Origin: Anaerostipes hadrus ATCC 29173 = JCM 17467
GTDB lineage: Bacteria; Bacillota; Clostridia; Lachnospirales; Lachnospiraceae
Assembly (NCBI RefSeq): GCF_030296915.1
Contig: NZ_AP028031.1
Span: forward strand, 77,001-141,000
DNA: 64,000 bases
Direction: 5' to 3'
Shown here: positions 17,731 to 26,079 of the stretch, one piece after another
How positions within the stretch are numbered: position 1 is the first letter of the stretch
Layout of the letters: every line of letters starts with the position of its first letter
The notes under the pieces: generated by a model
Databases searched by the model: none
What the model saw: only the letters and a program-made list of their open reading frames with translations
What the model was told of the DNA's origin: nothing
Position numbers and translations under genes: made by a program

Positions 17731-19104
17731 ATGAGTTCAACAATAAAACGTAATAAATATGAAATTGATATGTGCAATGGAACGATTATGGATAAACTGA
17801 TCTCATTTTCGTTACCATTGATGTTATCCGGAATTTTGCAGCTGATGTTTAATGCAGTGGATATTATAGTTATTGGAAGATTTAGTGGGAGCCAGTCGCT
17901 TGCAGCGGTTGGATCAACCACTGCCCTGATCAATATGTTTACCAATTTATTTATTGGAATATCCCTTGGAGCGAATGTTTTATCCGCAAGATTTTATGCG
18001 GCGGGCAAAGATAAAGAAATGTCTGAAACCGTTCATACGGCAATCACACTGGCGCTGATCAGCGGAATTATTATGGTCTTTGTAGGATTGATCTTTGCAA
18101 AACCAGTATTAGAATTAATGGATACACCAGATGATGTGATCAATCTTTCCACTCTTTACATGAGAATTTATTTTATGGGGATGCCGTTTTTTATGCTTTA
18201 TAATTATGGAGCATCCATTTTAAGAGCGGTCGGAGATACAAAACGTCCGCTGTTTTATTTGATCGTTGCTGGAATTGCAAATGCAGGTCTTAACATGTGT
18301 CTGGTTATCATTTTTCATCTTGGCGTTGCAGGAGTTGCGATCGGAACGGTAATTTCACAGCTGATTTCAAGTATACTTGTGCTTCGATGTCTGTATCGAT
18401 CAGAAACAAGTTACCAACTGCGTTTTTCAAAATTAAAGATTCAAAAGGAATATTTAAAACAGATTTTTCAGGTGGGAATTCCAGCAGGAATTCAAAGCAC
18501 TGTTATTAATTTTTCTAATGTATTATTGCAGTCATCAGTGAATTCTTTTGGATCGATCGCAATGGCAGGATATACGGCAGCAAATAATATTTTTGGATTT
18601 TTGTATGTTACAGTGAATGCAGTGACACAGGCTTGCATGAGTTTTACCAGTCAGAACTATGGTGTTGGAAAATGGAAACGAATGGATCGTGTCTTGATCG
18701 ACTGTCTGATCTTATCATTTGTTGCAATGATGATCTTGGGAAACAGCGCTTATTTCTTTGGTCCTAAACTCTTGACGATCTATACAAGTAATTCAAAAGT
18801 AATTCAATGTGGAATGGAAATCTTGTTATATACAACGGTTACGTATTTCCTCTGTGGATTTATGGATCTGTTTCCTGGAGCACTTCGTGGAATGGGGCGT
18901 TCTGGTGTGCCAATGATCCTTTCGATCATTGGGACAGTAGGAACAAGAATCGTATGGATTTTCTGGATCTTCCCGAATCATAGATCTTTGGATATTTTAT
19001 TTATATCATATCCAGCATCCTGGATCATAACAATCGTATTACAGGTGATCTGTTATTACTTTGTGAGAAAACAATTATATGCAAAAATGAGAGCAGAAGC
19101 ATAA
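17731..19104 (+). CDS. MATE family efflux transporter
   Basis: A 457-residue MATE exporter with about twelve membrane helices in two six-helix halves. It has typical motifs such as LPLMLSGILQLMFNAVDIIV, GASILRAVGDTKRPLFYL and GALRGMGRSGVPMI. It probably extrudes cationic drugs or metabolites using Na+ or H+. The ATG at 17731 is preferred over an upstream TTG at 17719, because GAGTAAGG lies just before it. It is coupled to the NUDIX gene and followed by a strong terminator. Confidence 0.9.
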   Translation: MSSTIKRNKYEIDMCNGTIMDKLISFSLPLMLSGILQLMFNAVDIIVIGRFSGSQSLAAVGSTTALINMFTNLFIGISLGANVLSARFYAAGKDKEMSETVHTAITLALISGIIMVFVGLIFAKPVLELMDTPDDVINLSTLYMRIYFMGMPFFMLYNYGASILRAVGDTKRPLFYLIVAGIANAGLNMCLVIIFHLGVAGVAIGTVISQLISSILVLRCLYRSETSYQLRFSKLKIQKEYLKQIFQVGIPAGIQSTVINFSNVLLQSSVNSFGSIAMAGYTAANNIFGFLYVTVNAVTQACMSFTSQNYGVGKWKRMDRVLIDCLILSFVAMMILGNSAYFFGPKLLTIYTSNSKVIQCGMEILLYTTVTYFLCGFMDLFPGALRGMGRSGVPMILSIIGTVGTRIVWIFWIFPNHRSLDILFISYPASWIITIVLQVICYYFVRKQLYAKMRAEA

Positions 19105-19113
19105 TAACAAACA

Positions 19114-19156
19114 GGCAGTACATTAACCAGAACTGGAAGAATGTACTGCCATTTTT
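19114..19156 (+). terminator. Terminator after MATE gene
   Basis: An 11-bp stem (GGCAGTACATT at 19114-19124 with 19140-19150) is followed by a T-run. Confidence 0.88.
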
Positions 19157-19181
19157 TGTTGGAATCCTGTATATCGGAATT

Positions 19182-19412
19182 CTATTTTTCCTTTTTATGA
19201 ATATGAACCTCAGGAATTGCTACATTATCATAGAGAATAGAGTGTTTTTCTTCTTTTTCCTGTTCTATTTCATCAATATGTTCCTCAATCTCATCAAAAT
19301 CTTTTGTATGGATCTCGGGTATTGCAACATTTTCGCTTTTCATTTTATATTCTGATTTCTCACGGAGCTTATTTCGGATTGCTTCGCGTCTTTTTTTTCT
19401 TTTTCCAAACAT
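19182..19412 (-). CDS. Small charged protein with duplicated VAIPE(I/V)H motif
   Basis: This 76-residue, highly charged protein is not recognised. It has a basic N-terminus (FGKRKKRREAIRNKLREK), an acidic middle (FDEIEEHIDEIEQEKEEK) and two copies of a short motif, ENVAIPEIH and DNVAIPEVH, 33 residues apart. It starts 21 bases after gltS in a three-gene unit with the TAXI protein. GGGAGACGATGAAAA provides a ribosome site. The paired motifs suggest a short linear binding peptide, perhaps a cytoplasmic partner of the transporter. Confidence 0.6.
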   Translation of the reverse strand: MFGKRKKRREAIRNKLREKSEYKMKSENVAIPEIHTKDFDEIEEHIDEIEQEKEEKHSILYDNVAIPEVHIHKKEK

Positions 19413-19433
19413 TTTTCATCGTCTCCCTCTAGA

Positions 19434-20621
19434 TTATAGAAAATTGATAAAGAACGTGATCACCAGACTATTTAAGAAGTCTGCAAATAAACTACCGATC
19501 AAAGGTACCAGAAGGTAAGCTTTGACGGATGGGACATAACGTTCACAGATTGCCTGCATATTCGCCATGGCGTTTGGCGTGGCACCCATTCCGAAACCAC
19601 ATACGCCAGAAGATAATACAGCGGCATCATAGTCTCTTCCCATGATATTAAATATTACAAAATAAGTAAATAAGAACATCAAAATAGTTTGTCCTGCAAG
19701 TAATGTGATCAGTGGAAGTGCAAGGTCTGCAAGCTGCCATAATTTTAAAGTGATCATGGCGATTCCTAAGAATAAAGATAGGCTGATACCACCAATATCA
19801 TTGATCTCACCCATATAAATTGTAAATTGTCCAGAATATTCGCCGATGTTACGCATAAATGCAGCAGCAATCATGGCACCGATATAGATTGGGAATGTCA
19901 TACCTGTCATGGAAAGCAATTTGGAAATGATCGTTCCGATCCCCATGGCGATGATCAGCTGGAACACGGCAGCTGGATACATACTTGTGTGACGTTCATG
20001 CTTTTTCTCTTCTTCAATTAACAGGCTGTTATCTTCAGGAATTGCAGTCTTTAAAAGATTTTTCTTCTCAATCAGACGTTTTCCAACGGGACCGCCCATG
20101 ATACTTCCAGCGATCAATCCAAATGTAGCAGCAGCTGTACATAAAGTGCTGGCACCTTTAACACCAAAGTCTTCAAGAACAGGTCCAAATGCACCAGCGG
20201 TACCATGACCACCGATCATAGGGATAGAACCTGTACAGAGTCCAACCAAAGGACTGATCTGTAGTGCTTTGGACAGACCGACTGCAAGAAAGTTCTGGCA
20301 TATGATCAACATGATCACAAGGATCAGGAAAATGATCAAAGATTTTCCACCACTTTTTAAGACTTTTAAGTTTGCCTGAAATCCAACAGATGTAAAGAAG
20401 AATACCATACAGACTTCTTTTAGAATATCATCAAAGGAAAATTCGGCAAATCCAGTTACATAACATACACAGGTAAAGATTGCAAAGATTACACCGCCGA
20501 TCACAGGTGCAGGAATACAAAATCGTTCTAAGATCGCAATCCTATGTTTTAAAAAGTTTCCTAACATCAAAACGACTACGGCAACCGCAATCGTCTGATA
20601 CATATCTAGTTGTATTGTCAT
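19434..20621 (-). CDS. gltS: Sodium/glutamate symporter GltS
   Basis: A 395-residue GltS-family carrier. Two inverted halves each carry a Gly-rich re-entrant motif: GLCTGSIPMIGGHGTAGAFG in the first and SSGVCGFGMGATPNAMANMQ in the second. These are the hallmarks of GltS and its Na+/glutamate sites. Between the halves is a charged cytoplasmic loop (IEEEKKHERHTS). It begins 18 bases after a TAXI-type binding protein gene, an unusual partner, since GltS works alone in model organisms. Confidence 0.92.
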   Translation of the reverse strand: MTIQLDMYQTIAVAVVVLMLGNFLKHRIAILERFCIPAPVIGGVIFAIFTCVCYVTGFAEFSFDDILKEVCMVFFFTSVGFQANLKVLKSGGKSLIIFLILVIMLIICQNFLAVGLSKALQISPLVGLCTGSIPMIGGHGTAGAFGPVLEDFGVKGASTLCTAAATFGLIAGSIMGGPVGKRLIEKKNLLKTAIPEDNSLLIEEEKKHERHTSMYPAAVFQLIIAMGIGTIISKLLSMTGMTFPIYIGAMIAAAFMRNIGEYSGQFTIYMGEINDIGGISLSLFLGIAMITLKLWQLADLALPLITLLAGQTILMFLFTYFVIFNIMGRDYDAAVLSSGVCGFGMGATPNAMANMQAICERYVPSVKAYLLVPLIGSLFADFLNSLVITFFINFL

Positions 20622-20639
20622 TTATTTACACCGCAGCGG

Positions 20640-21635
20640 TTAATTGCTTCCTTTCTCTGTATTTACTGTGATTCCATGTTGTTTATAATAGGCAGCAGCA
20701 CCGTCATGGAATGGAATCGTGATACCATCAACGGCAGTTGTCTCATCAAGAGAAATATCTACAGGTAGTGCATACTGAATCTGCTGTTGATTCTTAAACA
20801 GAATCTGTGTAATGTCTTTGACAGTATCTTCGGAAAGTTTATCACTTGCAAGAAGAACAGCTTTGACACCAACAGTTTTAATTTCTTTAGTCTGATTTAC
20901 ATATGTACCTGCAGGTATTGTATATTCTGTGTAAAATTTATAAGATTTCTTCAGACGAGAAACCCCTTTTTGATCAAGACTGACCAGACGAATCTTACAC
21001 TGTTTTGACAGCTCATTGATCACAGTCGTCTGAACACCTGCGGTACAGAAAAATGCATCAATATCGCCAGATTTTAATTTCTTGGCGGCATCTGTATAAT
21101 TCAGATTTACAGTATCAACAAGTCTTTCGTTTAATCCATAAGCATTTAAAATCTGCAACGCATTCTGTTCAGTTCCAGATTCTTCTTCACCAATGCAGAC
21201 CTTTTTCCCTTCTAGATCATCCATAGACTGAATGTCTGAATCCGCAGGAACCACAATCTGACAGGCTTCTGTATAAAGGGAAGCAACAGCACGATATCCC
21301 TGATATTTCTTATCATTTTCAAAAATACCAGTGCGGTTATAAGCATCATTGATCAAATCCATTTGGGCAACAGCCATCTGAATGTAATCTTTAGATAACA
21401 GACGAAGATTTGCAGCAGAACCTGCAGTTGTTTTTACTTCAATGTTATATTTTTTACTCTTAGATGAGATAAGGTTGGCAAAAGTATCACCAAAAATCTG
21501 GTAAGTACCACCGATTCCAGCAGAACCAAAGCGGATTTTTCCAGAATTCATCTTACACCCAGTCAAGCATGTACTGATCATAATTGCGACAGCACAAAGT
21601 ACCATAAGTTTCTTTTTCAAAATATCACCTCTCAT
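20640..21635 (-). CDS. TAXI-family TRAP solute-binding lipoprotein
   Basis: A 331-residue extracytoplasmic binding protein. It has a lipoprotein signal (CAVAIMISTCLTGCKM, lipobox LTGC) and then the TAXI-family start IRFGSAGIGGTYQIFGDTFA, with VCIGEEESGTEQNALQIL and DIDAFFCTAGVQTT further on. TAXI proteins normally feed fused 4+12-helix TRAP membrane subunits, but none is encoded here; the next gene is gltS. Known TAXI ligands include glutamate-like compounds (established for a Vibrio protein), fitting a partnership with GltS. It is the first gene of the unit. Confidence 0.88.
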   Translation of the reverse strand: MRGDILKKKLMVLCAVAIMISTCLTGCKMNSGKIRFGSAGIGGTYQIFGDTFANLISSKSKKYNIEVKTTAGSAANLRLLSKDYIQMAVAQMDLINDAYNRTGIFENDKKYQGYRAVASLYTEACQIVVPADSDIQSMDDLEGKKVCIGEEESGTEQNALQILNAYGLNERLVDTVNLNYTDAAKKLKSGDIDAFFCTAGVQTTVINELSKQCKIRLVSLDQKGVSRLKKSYKFYTEYTIPAGTYVNQTKEIKTVGVKAVLLASDKLSEDTVKDITQILFKNQQQIQYALPVDISLDETTAVDGITIPFHDGAAAYYKQHGITVNTEKGSN

Positions 21636-21702
21636 TTTTTACCTTTCCTTATCTTTATTTTAACATTAAATTGTTATTTCGAATAGTTTTAGGGCAAAAA
21701 AA

Positions 21703-22140
21703 TTATTCATGACCTTCGTTATATAGTTTTTGTATGTTTTCAGGAAGTTTATCAGGCAACATGGCATTTATAGCATCTTCATTACCATCTTTCATTGCTG
21801 TTTCATAATACCAGCACTTGAATTTTAAGAGGGAAAGAGTTTTTTGAAGTTCTTGGATTTCAGTTTCAACAGCTGATTTTCTGGTTTCAAATAATTCTTT
21901 CCTTTTTTCATAGCTTGCGCTGCCTTCAGATACCCAGAGAAAAAATTGCTTTATATCTTTGATCTCAAGACCGGATTTCTTCAGACATTCAATAATACGA
22001 AGCGCTTCCAATTCATTATCACTAAAATAACGGATGTTTCCTTTACGTTCCAGATTAGGGAAAAATCCTTCCTTGTCATAATACCTTAAGGTAGAAACAG
22101 GAAGATCAAACATTGTAGAGACTTGACCGATTGTGTACAT
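21703..22140 (-). CDS. MerR-family transcriptional regulator
   Basis: A 145-residue MerR protein. It has the winged HTH YTIGQVSTMFDLPVSTLRYY at the N-terminus, the wing RKGNIRYFSDNELEALRIIE, and a C-terminal coiled coil and small effector region lacking the Cys residues of metal sensors. The ATG at 22140 follows GAAAGAAGG; an upstream in-frame ATG at 22158 lacks a site. It is divergent from the DXS-like gene. The shared promoter has the 19-base spacer and central palindrome typical of MerR activation. Confidence 0.88.
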   Translation of the reverse strand: MYTIGQVSTMFDLPVSTLRYYDKEGFFPNLERKGNIRYFSDNELEALRIIECLKKSGLEIKDIKQFFLWVSEGSASYEKRKELFETRKSAVETEIQELQKTLSLLKFKCWYYETAMKDGNEDAINAMLPDKLPENIQKLYNEGHE

Positions 22141-22166
22141 AAAAAAACCTTCTTTCAAAAATATTC

Positions 22167-22197
22167 TTGACCTAAAGTTAACTTTAGGTTATATGAT
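22167..22197 (+). promoter_or_regulatory. MerR-type promoter with 19-bp spacer and palindromic operator
   Basis: TTGACC (22167-22172) and TATGAT (22192-22197) are 19 bases apart, the stretched spacing that MerR activators correct by twisting DNA. The spacer holds the perfect 20-base palindrome ACCTAAAGTTAACTTTAGGT (22170-22189). It drives the DXS-like gene and probably represses merR. Confidence 0.85.
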
Positions 22198-22256
22198 ATA
22201 AATATCATACACTATTGCTAGTGTATTTACAAGAAACCAGACAAGGAGAAAAATAG

Positions 22257-24005
22257 ATGTATATTGAAAATATCAATGGTCCAGAAGATGTCAAGAAATT
22301 ATCCGAGGATCAGTTAAATGTACTTGCAGAAGAAATTCGTGATGCATTATTAAAAAAATTAAGTAAGCATGGAGGTCATTTTGGACCGAATTTCGGTATG
22401 GTAGAAGCAACGATCGCCATGCATTATGTATTTGAATCGCCAAAAGACAAGATCGTATATGATGTTTCCCATCAATCTTATCCACACAAAATGTTGACTG
22501 GACGTAAGGATGCATTCCTATATGAAGAACATTATGATGATGTATCAGGATACAGTAATCCAGGAGAAAGTGAGCATGATCATTTCACAATTGGGCATAC
22601 ATCAACTTCTATAAGTCTTGCACTTGGACTTGCCAAAGCAAGAGACCTAAAAGAAGAAAATGGAAATGTGATCGCAGTGATCGGAGATGGATCTTTAAGT
22701 GGAGGGGAAGCATTAGAAGGTCTTGATTATGCCGCAGAATTAGGTGGAAATCTGATCATTGTAGTTAATGATAACGATATGTCGATCGCAGAAAACCACG
22801 GTGGATTATATGAGAATCTAAAAGCGCTTCGTGAAACAAACGGAGAATCTAAATGTAATCTATTCAAAGCCATGGGATTAGATTACATTTATGTCAAAGA
22901 AGGAAATAAAGTCGCTGATCTGATCGAAGCATTCAAACAGGTCAAAGATACAAAAAAAGCAGTTGTCGTTCATATTAATACGCAAAAAGGAAAAGGATAT
23001 AAATTAGCTGAGGAACATAAAGAAGACTGGCATTACTGTGCGCCATTTGATGTGGAAACAGGAAAGCCTTTAGATTCTTTTGATGGTGAGGATTTCTCAA
23101 GTGTAACAGCACAATACCTGTTAAAGAAAATGAAAGAAGACAAGAAGGTTGTAGCGATCACTTCTGCAACACCAACAGTTATGGGATTTACAGAAGATAA
23201 ACGTAAGGAAGCTGGAAAACAGTTTATCGATGTTGGGATCGCGGAAGAAACAGCAATGGCAATGGCGGCAGGAATCGCAGCAGGTGGTGGAAAACCGGTT
23301 TATGGAGTATATTCAACATTTGTACAGAGAACTTACGATCAGATTACACAGGATCTGTGCATCGATAGCAATGCAGCAACGATCGTTACATTCTGGGGAT
23401 CTGTATATGGAATGAATGATGTAACACATCTTGGATTACAGGATATTCCAATGATGAGCAATATTCCAAACTTAGTATACCTCGCACCAACAACAAAAGA
23501 AGAATATCTGGCAATGTTGGACTGGAGTATCGATCAGGATCAATATCCAGTCGCGATCAAACTTCCAGGTGGAGAAATGATCTCTGACGGTAAAAAAATA
23601 ACAAAAGATTTCAGTCAGTTAAACAAATATGAAGTCACAGAAAAAGGAAGCAAAGTTGCAGTCATTGGACTTGGAACATTCTACAATATGGGATGTGAAG
23701 TTGCAAAAGCAGTAGAAGAAAAGACAGGAACAAAAGCAACTGTGATAAATCCATATTATATTACTGGAATTGATGAAGTATTATTAGAAGATCTAAAGAA
23801 AGATCATGATGTAGTTATTACATTAGAAGATGGATTTTTAGAAGGAGGATTCGGAGAGAAGATTGCACGATTCTATGGGGATTCTGATATGAAGGTATTT
23901 AATTATGGAGTGAAGAAAGAATTATTAGATCGATATGATATTGAAGAACTTCTTAAGAAGAATCATTTGACGGTTCAGCAGATTGTGGGGGATCTTAAAT
24001 TTTAA
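22257..24005 (+). CDS. DXS-like thiamine-diphosphate transketolase of uncertain substrate
   Basis: A 582-residue, three-domain ThDP enzyme of the DXS subfamily. The start has DVSHQSYPHKMLTGR, IGHTSTSISLALGLA and the ThDP-binding GDGSLSGGEALEGLDYA...NDNDMS. The pyrimidine domain has VGIAEETAMAMAAG and YSTFVQRTYDQITQD. Several DXS hallmarks are changed. The usual EQHA is EETA, the DG-THHG-FD-YLR block becomes MNDVTHLGLQDIPMMS, and the phosphate-binding RYPRG is KLPGG. It may therefore use other substrates than pyruvate plus glyceraldehyde-3-P. It stands alone behind a MerR-controlled promoter. The C-terminal Lys-Phe-stop overlaps the repeat element. Confidence 0.75.
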   Translation: MYIENINGPEDVKKLSEDQLNVLAEEIRDALLKKLSKHGGHFGPNFGMVEATIAMHYVFESPKDKIVYDVSHQSYPHKMLTGRKDAFLYEEHYDDVSGYSNPGESEHDHFTIGHTSTSISLALGLAKARDLKEENGNVIAVIGDGSLSGGEALEGLDYAAELGGNLIIVVNDNDMSIAENHGGLYENLKALRETNGESKCNLFKAMGLDYIYVKEGNKVADLIEAFKQVKDTKKAVVVHINTQKGKGYKLAEEHKEDWHYCAPFDVETGKPLDSFDGEDFSSVTAQYLLKKMKEDKKVVAITSATPTVMGFTEDKRKEAGKQFIDVGIAEETAMAMAAGIAAGGGKPVYGVYSTFVQRTYDQITQDLCIDSNAATIVTFWGSVYGMNDVTHLGLQDIPMMSNIPNLVYLAPTTKEEYLAMLDWSIDQDQYPVAIKLPGGEMISDGKKITKDFSQLNKYEVTEKGSKVAVIGLGTFYNMGCEVAKAVEEKTGTKATVINPYYITGIDEVLLEDLKKDHDVVITLEDGFLEGGFGEKIARFYGDSDMKVFNYGVKKELLDRYDIEELLKKNHLTVQQIVGDLKF

Positions 24006-24029
24006 TTTGTATGAGTTGAAGGTCATCGA

Positions 24030-24258
24030 GTATTTAGAGAAAAAATGAAAGATAGCATATGAGCAACACGAATTCCATTGACGGAGTTTTGACAGAACGC
24101 CTATTCGCTGGATCTCCTGCAATAACTCGCGTTGAAAGTTACTGAAACCAGTAGTCTTTGACGCTCAAACAATTGCCCGATCCAGCTGCGATTCCGTCAA
24201 AACTCCTATGGGATTCGATCGTTGCTCACATGCTATCTTTCATTTTTTCTCTAAATAC
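24030..24258. repeat. Hairpin A, copy 2
   Basis: 38-base arms (24030-24067 and 24221-24258) pair at 37 positions. The inner core matches hairpin A of copy 1, with compensating changes. For example the C-G pair within GCCTT/GAGGC of copy 1 becomes G-C in GCGTT/GACGC here, and the apical stem TACTG-AAAC-CAGTA replaces TATTG-AAAA-CAGTA. Confidence 0.85.
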
Positions 24259-24530
24259 CTGAAGACTTTCAATCATAAAAATAAGAAAATTCAGGCTGAT
24301 GGATGTATGTTAAACATTATTGTTTTTCAATTTTTGTAGTGGTAGACAGATGTTTATTATAAATGCTAATATAGTAAAATATTCACCCCCACCAATAACT
24401 TCAGTTCATCAAACTACCCTACAAATCGGTGCTTGTAGATTTTAGCTAAACTTCTGTTAACGAATACAAAAATTATCAATCAATACCATACACACTGTAT
24501 AGTGATTTGAATTACGTAAATTATTTGAAT

Positions 24531-24675
24531 ATTATAAAAATGGTTATATGTCGGCGACCGTAGGAACACGCCTGTACTTAGCGAGTGGATGATCGTAAGA
24601 TCATTCAGGAGCTTAGTACAGCTGCGTAGTGAGTCGAGCGAGAGCGCGTCGCAGACATATAACCATTTTTATAAT
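24531..24675. repeat. Hairpin B, copy 2
   Basis: Perfect 22-base arms (24531-24552 with 24654-24675) and the conserved interior (TACTTAGCGAGTGG, ATGATCGTAAGATCAT, GAGCTTAGTACAGCT). The arm sequence next to the interior differs from copy 1 (TGGTTATATG against GAGATCATGTG), yet both are fully paired. Confidence 0.85.
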
Positions 24676-24709
24676 ATTCCACCAATAATTTCCGTCATCA
24701 AACTACAAT

Positions 24710-25783
24710 TTACTCACCAAAACTTATTCCAATCGTCTTAGCGTCCTTAATCATCTGGCACTTCGGATCAACATATTTTAATTTTCCAGCAACTTCAGAT
24801 AATGGAACCTTTTTTGTATCTCCATCAACGATACCAACCATATAGCCATACTCTTTATTAAGGATCAATTCAGCGGCATATGCTCCAACTCTTGTAGCAA
24901 GTACACGGTCGTAAGCACAAGGAGCACCACCACGCTGTGTATGTCCTGGAACGGTGACTCTGATCTCACGATTTGTTTTTTCTTCTAGTGCAGCTGCAAT
25001 CTCATAAGCAACAGAAGGATATCTTCTTTCTGCAAGTTTTGCCTTATACTGTTTCTTCTTTAACTTCGCATCTTCTTTTGAAATAGCACCTTCAGCAACT
25101 GCGATAATCGAGAATTTCTTTCCAGCTGCAAAGCGGTTTTCTACAACTTCGGCTACTTTATCAATATCATAAGGAATTTCAGGCAGCAGGATTACGTCAG
25201 CTCCACCAGCAATTCCTGATTGCAGGGTAACATGTCCGACTTTATGCCCCATAACCTCGATGATAAATACACGGCTGTGAGAAGAAGCTGTTGTATGGAT
25301 TCGGTCGATCGTATCAGTTGCAATATCAACGGCACTCTGGAATCCGAATGTCATTTCAGTTCCCCAAAGATCATTGTCAATTGTCTTTGGAAGTGTTACA
25401 ACATTTAAACCTTCTTCACGAAGCATATTTGCAGTTTTGTGAGTTCCGTTACCGCCAAGAACTACAAGACAGTCTAATTTATATTTGCGGTAATTACTTT
25501 TCATTGCCTCGACTTTATCAAGACCGTTTTCATCAGGGATGCGCATCTTTTTGAATGGCTGTCTGGAAGTTCCAAGAATTGTACCTCCACGGTTTAAGAT
25601 TCCAGAAAAATCATCTGGTGTCATACGGTCAGCAATATCGTAGATCAGACCTTTATATCCATCGCGGAAACCATAGATCTCCAGATCATTTCTCTTTACA
25701 CTTAAACCTTTTATTACACCACGCATGGCAGCATTCAATGCCTGACAGTCGCCGCCACTGGTTAAAATTCCAATTCTTAACAT
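24710..25783 (-). CDS. pfkA: 6-phosphofructokinase (PfkA superfamily)
   Basis: A 357-residue phosphofructokinase. It has GILTSGGDCQALNAAMRGV, the nucleotide/PPi motif VVLGGNGTHKTA, the catalytic PKTIDNDLWGTEMTFGF, the substrate stretch EVMGHKVG and PGHTQRGG. The usual GGDG is GGNG, and PKTIDND carries a Lys. These changes are seen in the clostridial group whose phosphate donor is not always ATP, so ATP use is probable but not certain. The start at 25783 follows AGAAGGGAG. A TTAACG/TATAAT promoter lies upstream. Its stop codon abuts the repeat element copy 2. Confidence 0.88.
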   Translation of the reverse strand: MLRIGILTSGGDCQALNAAMRGVIKGLSVKRNDLEIYGFRDGYKGLIYDIADRMTPDDFSGILNRGGTILGTSRQPFKKMRIPDENGLDKVEAMKSNYRKYKLDCLVVLGGNGTHKTANMLREEGLNVVTLPKTIDNDLWGTEMTFGFQSAVDIATDTIDRIHTTASSHSRVFIIEVMGHKVGHVTLQSGIAGGADVILLPEIPYDIDKVAEVVENRFAAGKKFSIIAVAEGAISKEDAKLKKKQYKAKLAERRYPSVAYEIAAALEEKTNREIRVTVPGHTQRGGAPCAYDRVLATRVGAYAAELILNKEYGYMVGIVDGDTKKVPLSEVAGKLKYVDPKCQMIKDAKTIGISFGE

Positions 25784-25870
25784 GAATTTATCTCCCTTCT
25801 GGTTTTATATTTGTATTTAAACCATCTAACATTAGTTAACTACTATTTTAACATATAATTATATACAAAA

Positions 25871-25899
25871 ATTATAAAATTTAGTAAATAAAACGTTAA
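25871..25899 (-). promoter_or_regulatory. Probable pfkA promoter
   Basis: On the minus strand TTAACG (25899-25894) and TATAAT (25876-25871) are separated by 17 bases, ~90 bases before the gene. The rest of the 296-base gap between pfkA and the SorC-type gene is AT-rich and shows no further gene. Confidence 0.65.
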
Positions 25900-26079
25900 G
25901 AAAGCGTAAAATCTGATAAAAAGATAAGATCATGATCTTTGTTTTCGTACAATCAAAATATCCGATAAAACAGATTAAGAAAATATAAAAATGTGCATTG
26001 AAAATAAATAAAAAACCAGATAATATAAATATAGAAAGTCACATATGAAATGTGGCATATTCACGATGGAGGAAGCCAG

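Larger units (their letters stand above)
23997..24709. repeat. Dispersed intergenic element, copy 2 (two-hairpin type)
   Basis: An ~0.7 kb element that exactly fills the space between two convergent genes. The left end supplies Lys-Phe-TAA of the DXS-like protein (24003-24005) and the right end (CAAACTACAATT) reaches the stop codon of pfkA. It holds hairpin A (24030-24258), a linker with an internal end-like sequence (near 24390-24415, resembling the right end), the shared CAAATCGGTGCT..CTTCTGTTAACGAAT segment, and hairpin B (24531-24675). No gene is seen. Confidence 0.82.

Noticed and set aside
17649..17945. Minus-strand ORF across the NUDIX/MATE junction
   Set aside because: Shadow of two clearly coding plus-strand genes with no start site or motif.
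22257..24005. True 1-deoxyxylulose-5-phosphate synthase
   Set aside because: Length and ThDP motifs fit the family, but several DXS substrate-binding blocks are changed and the context is not isoprenoid, so the name is withheld.
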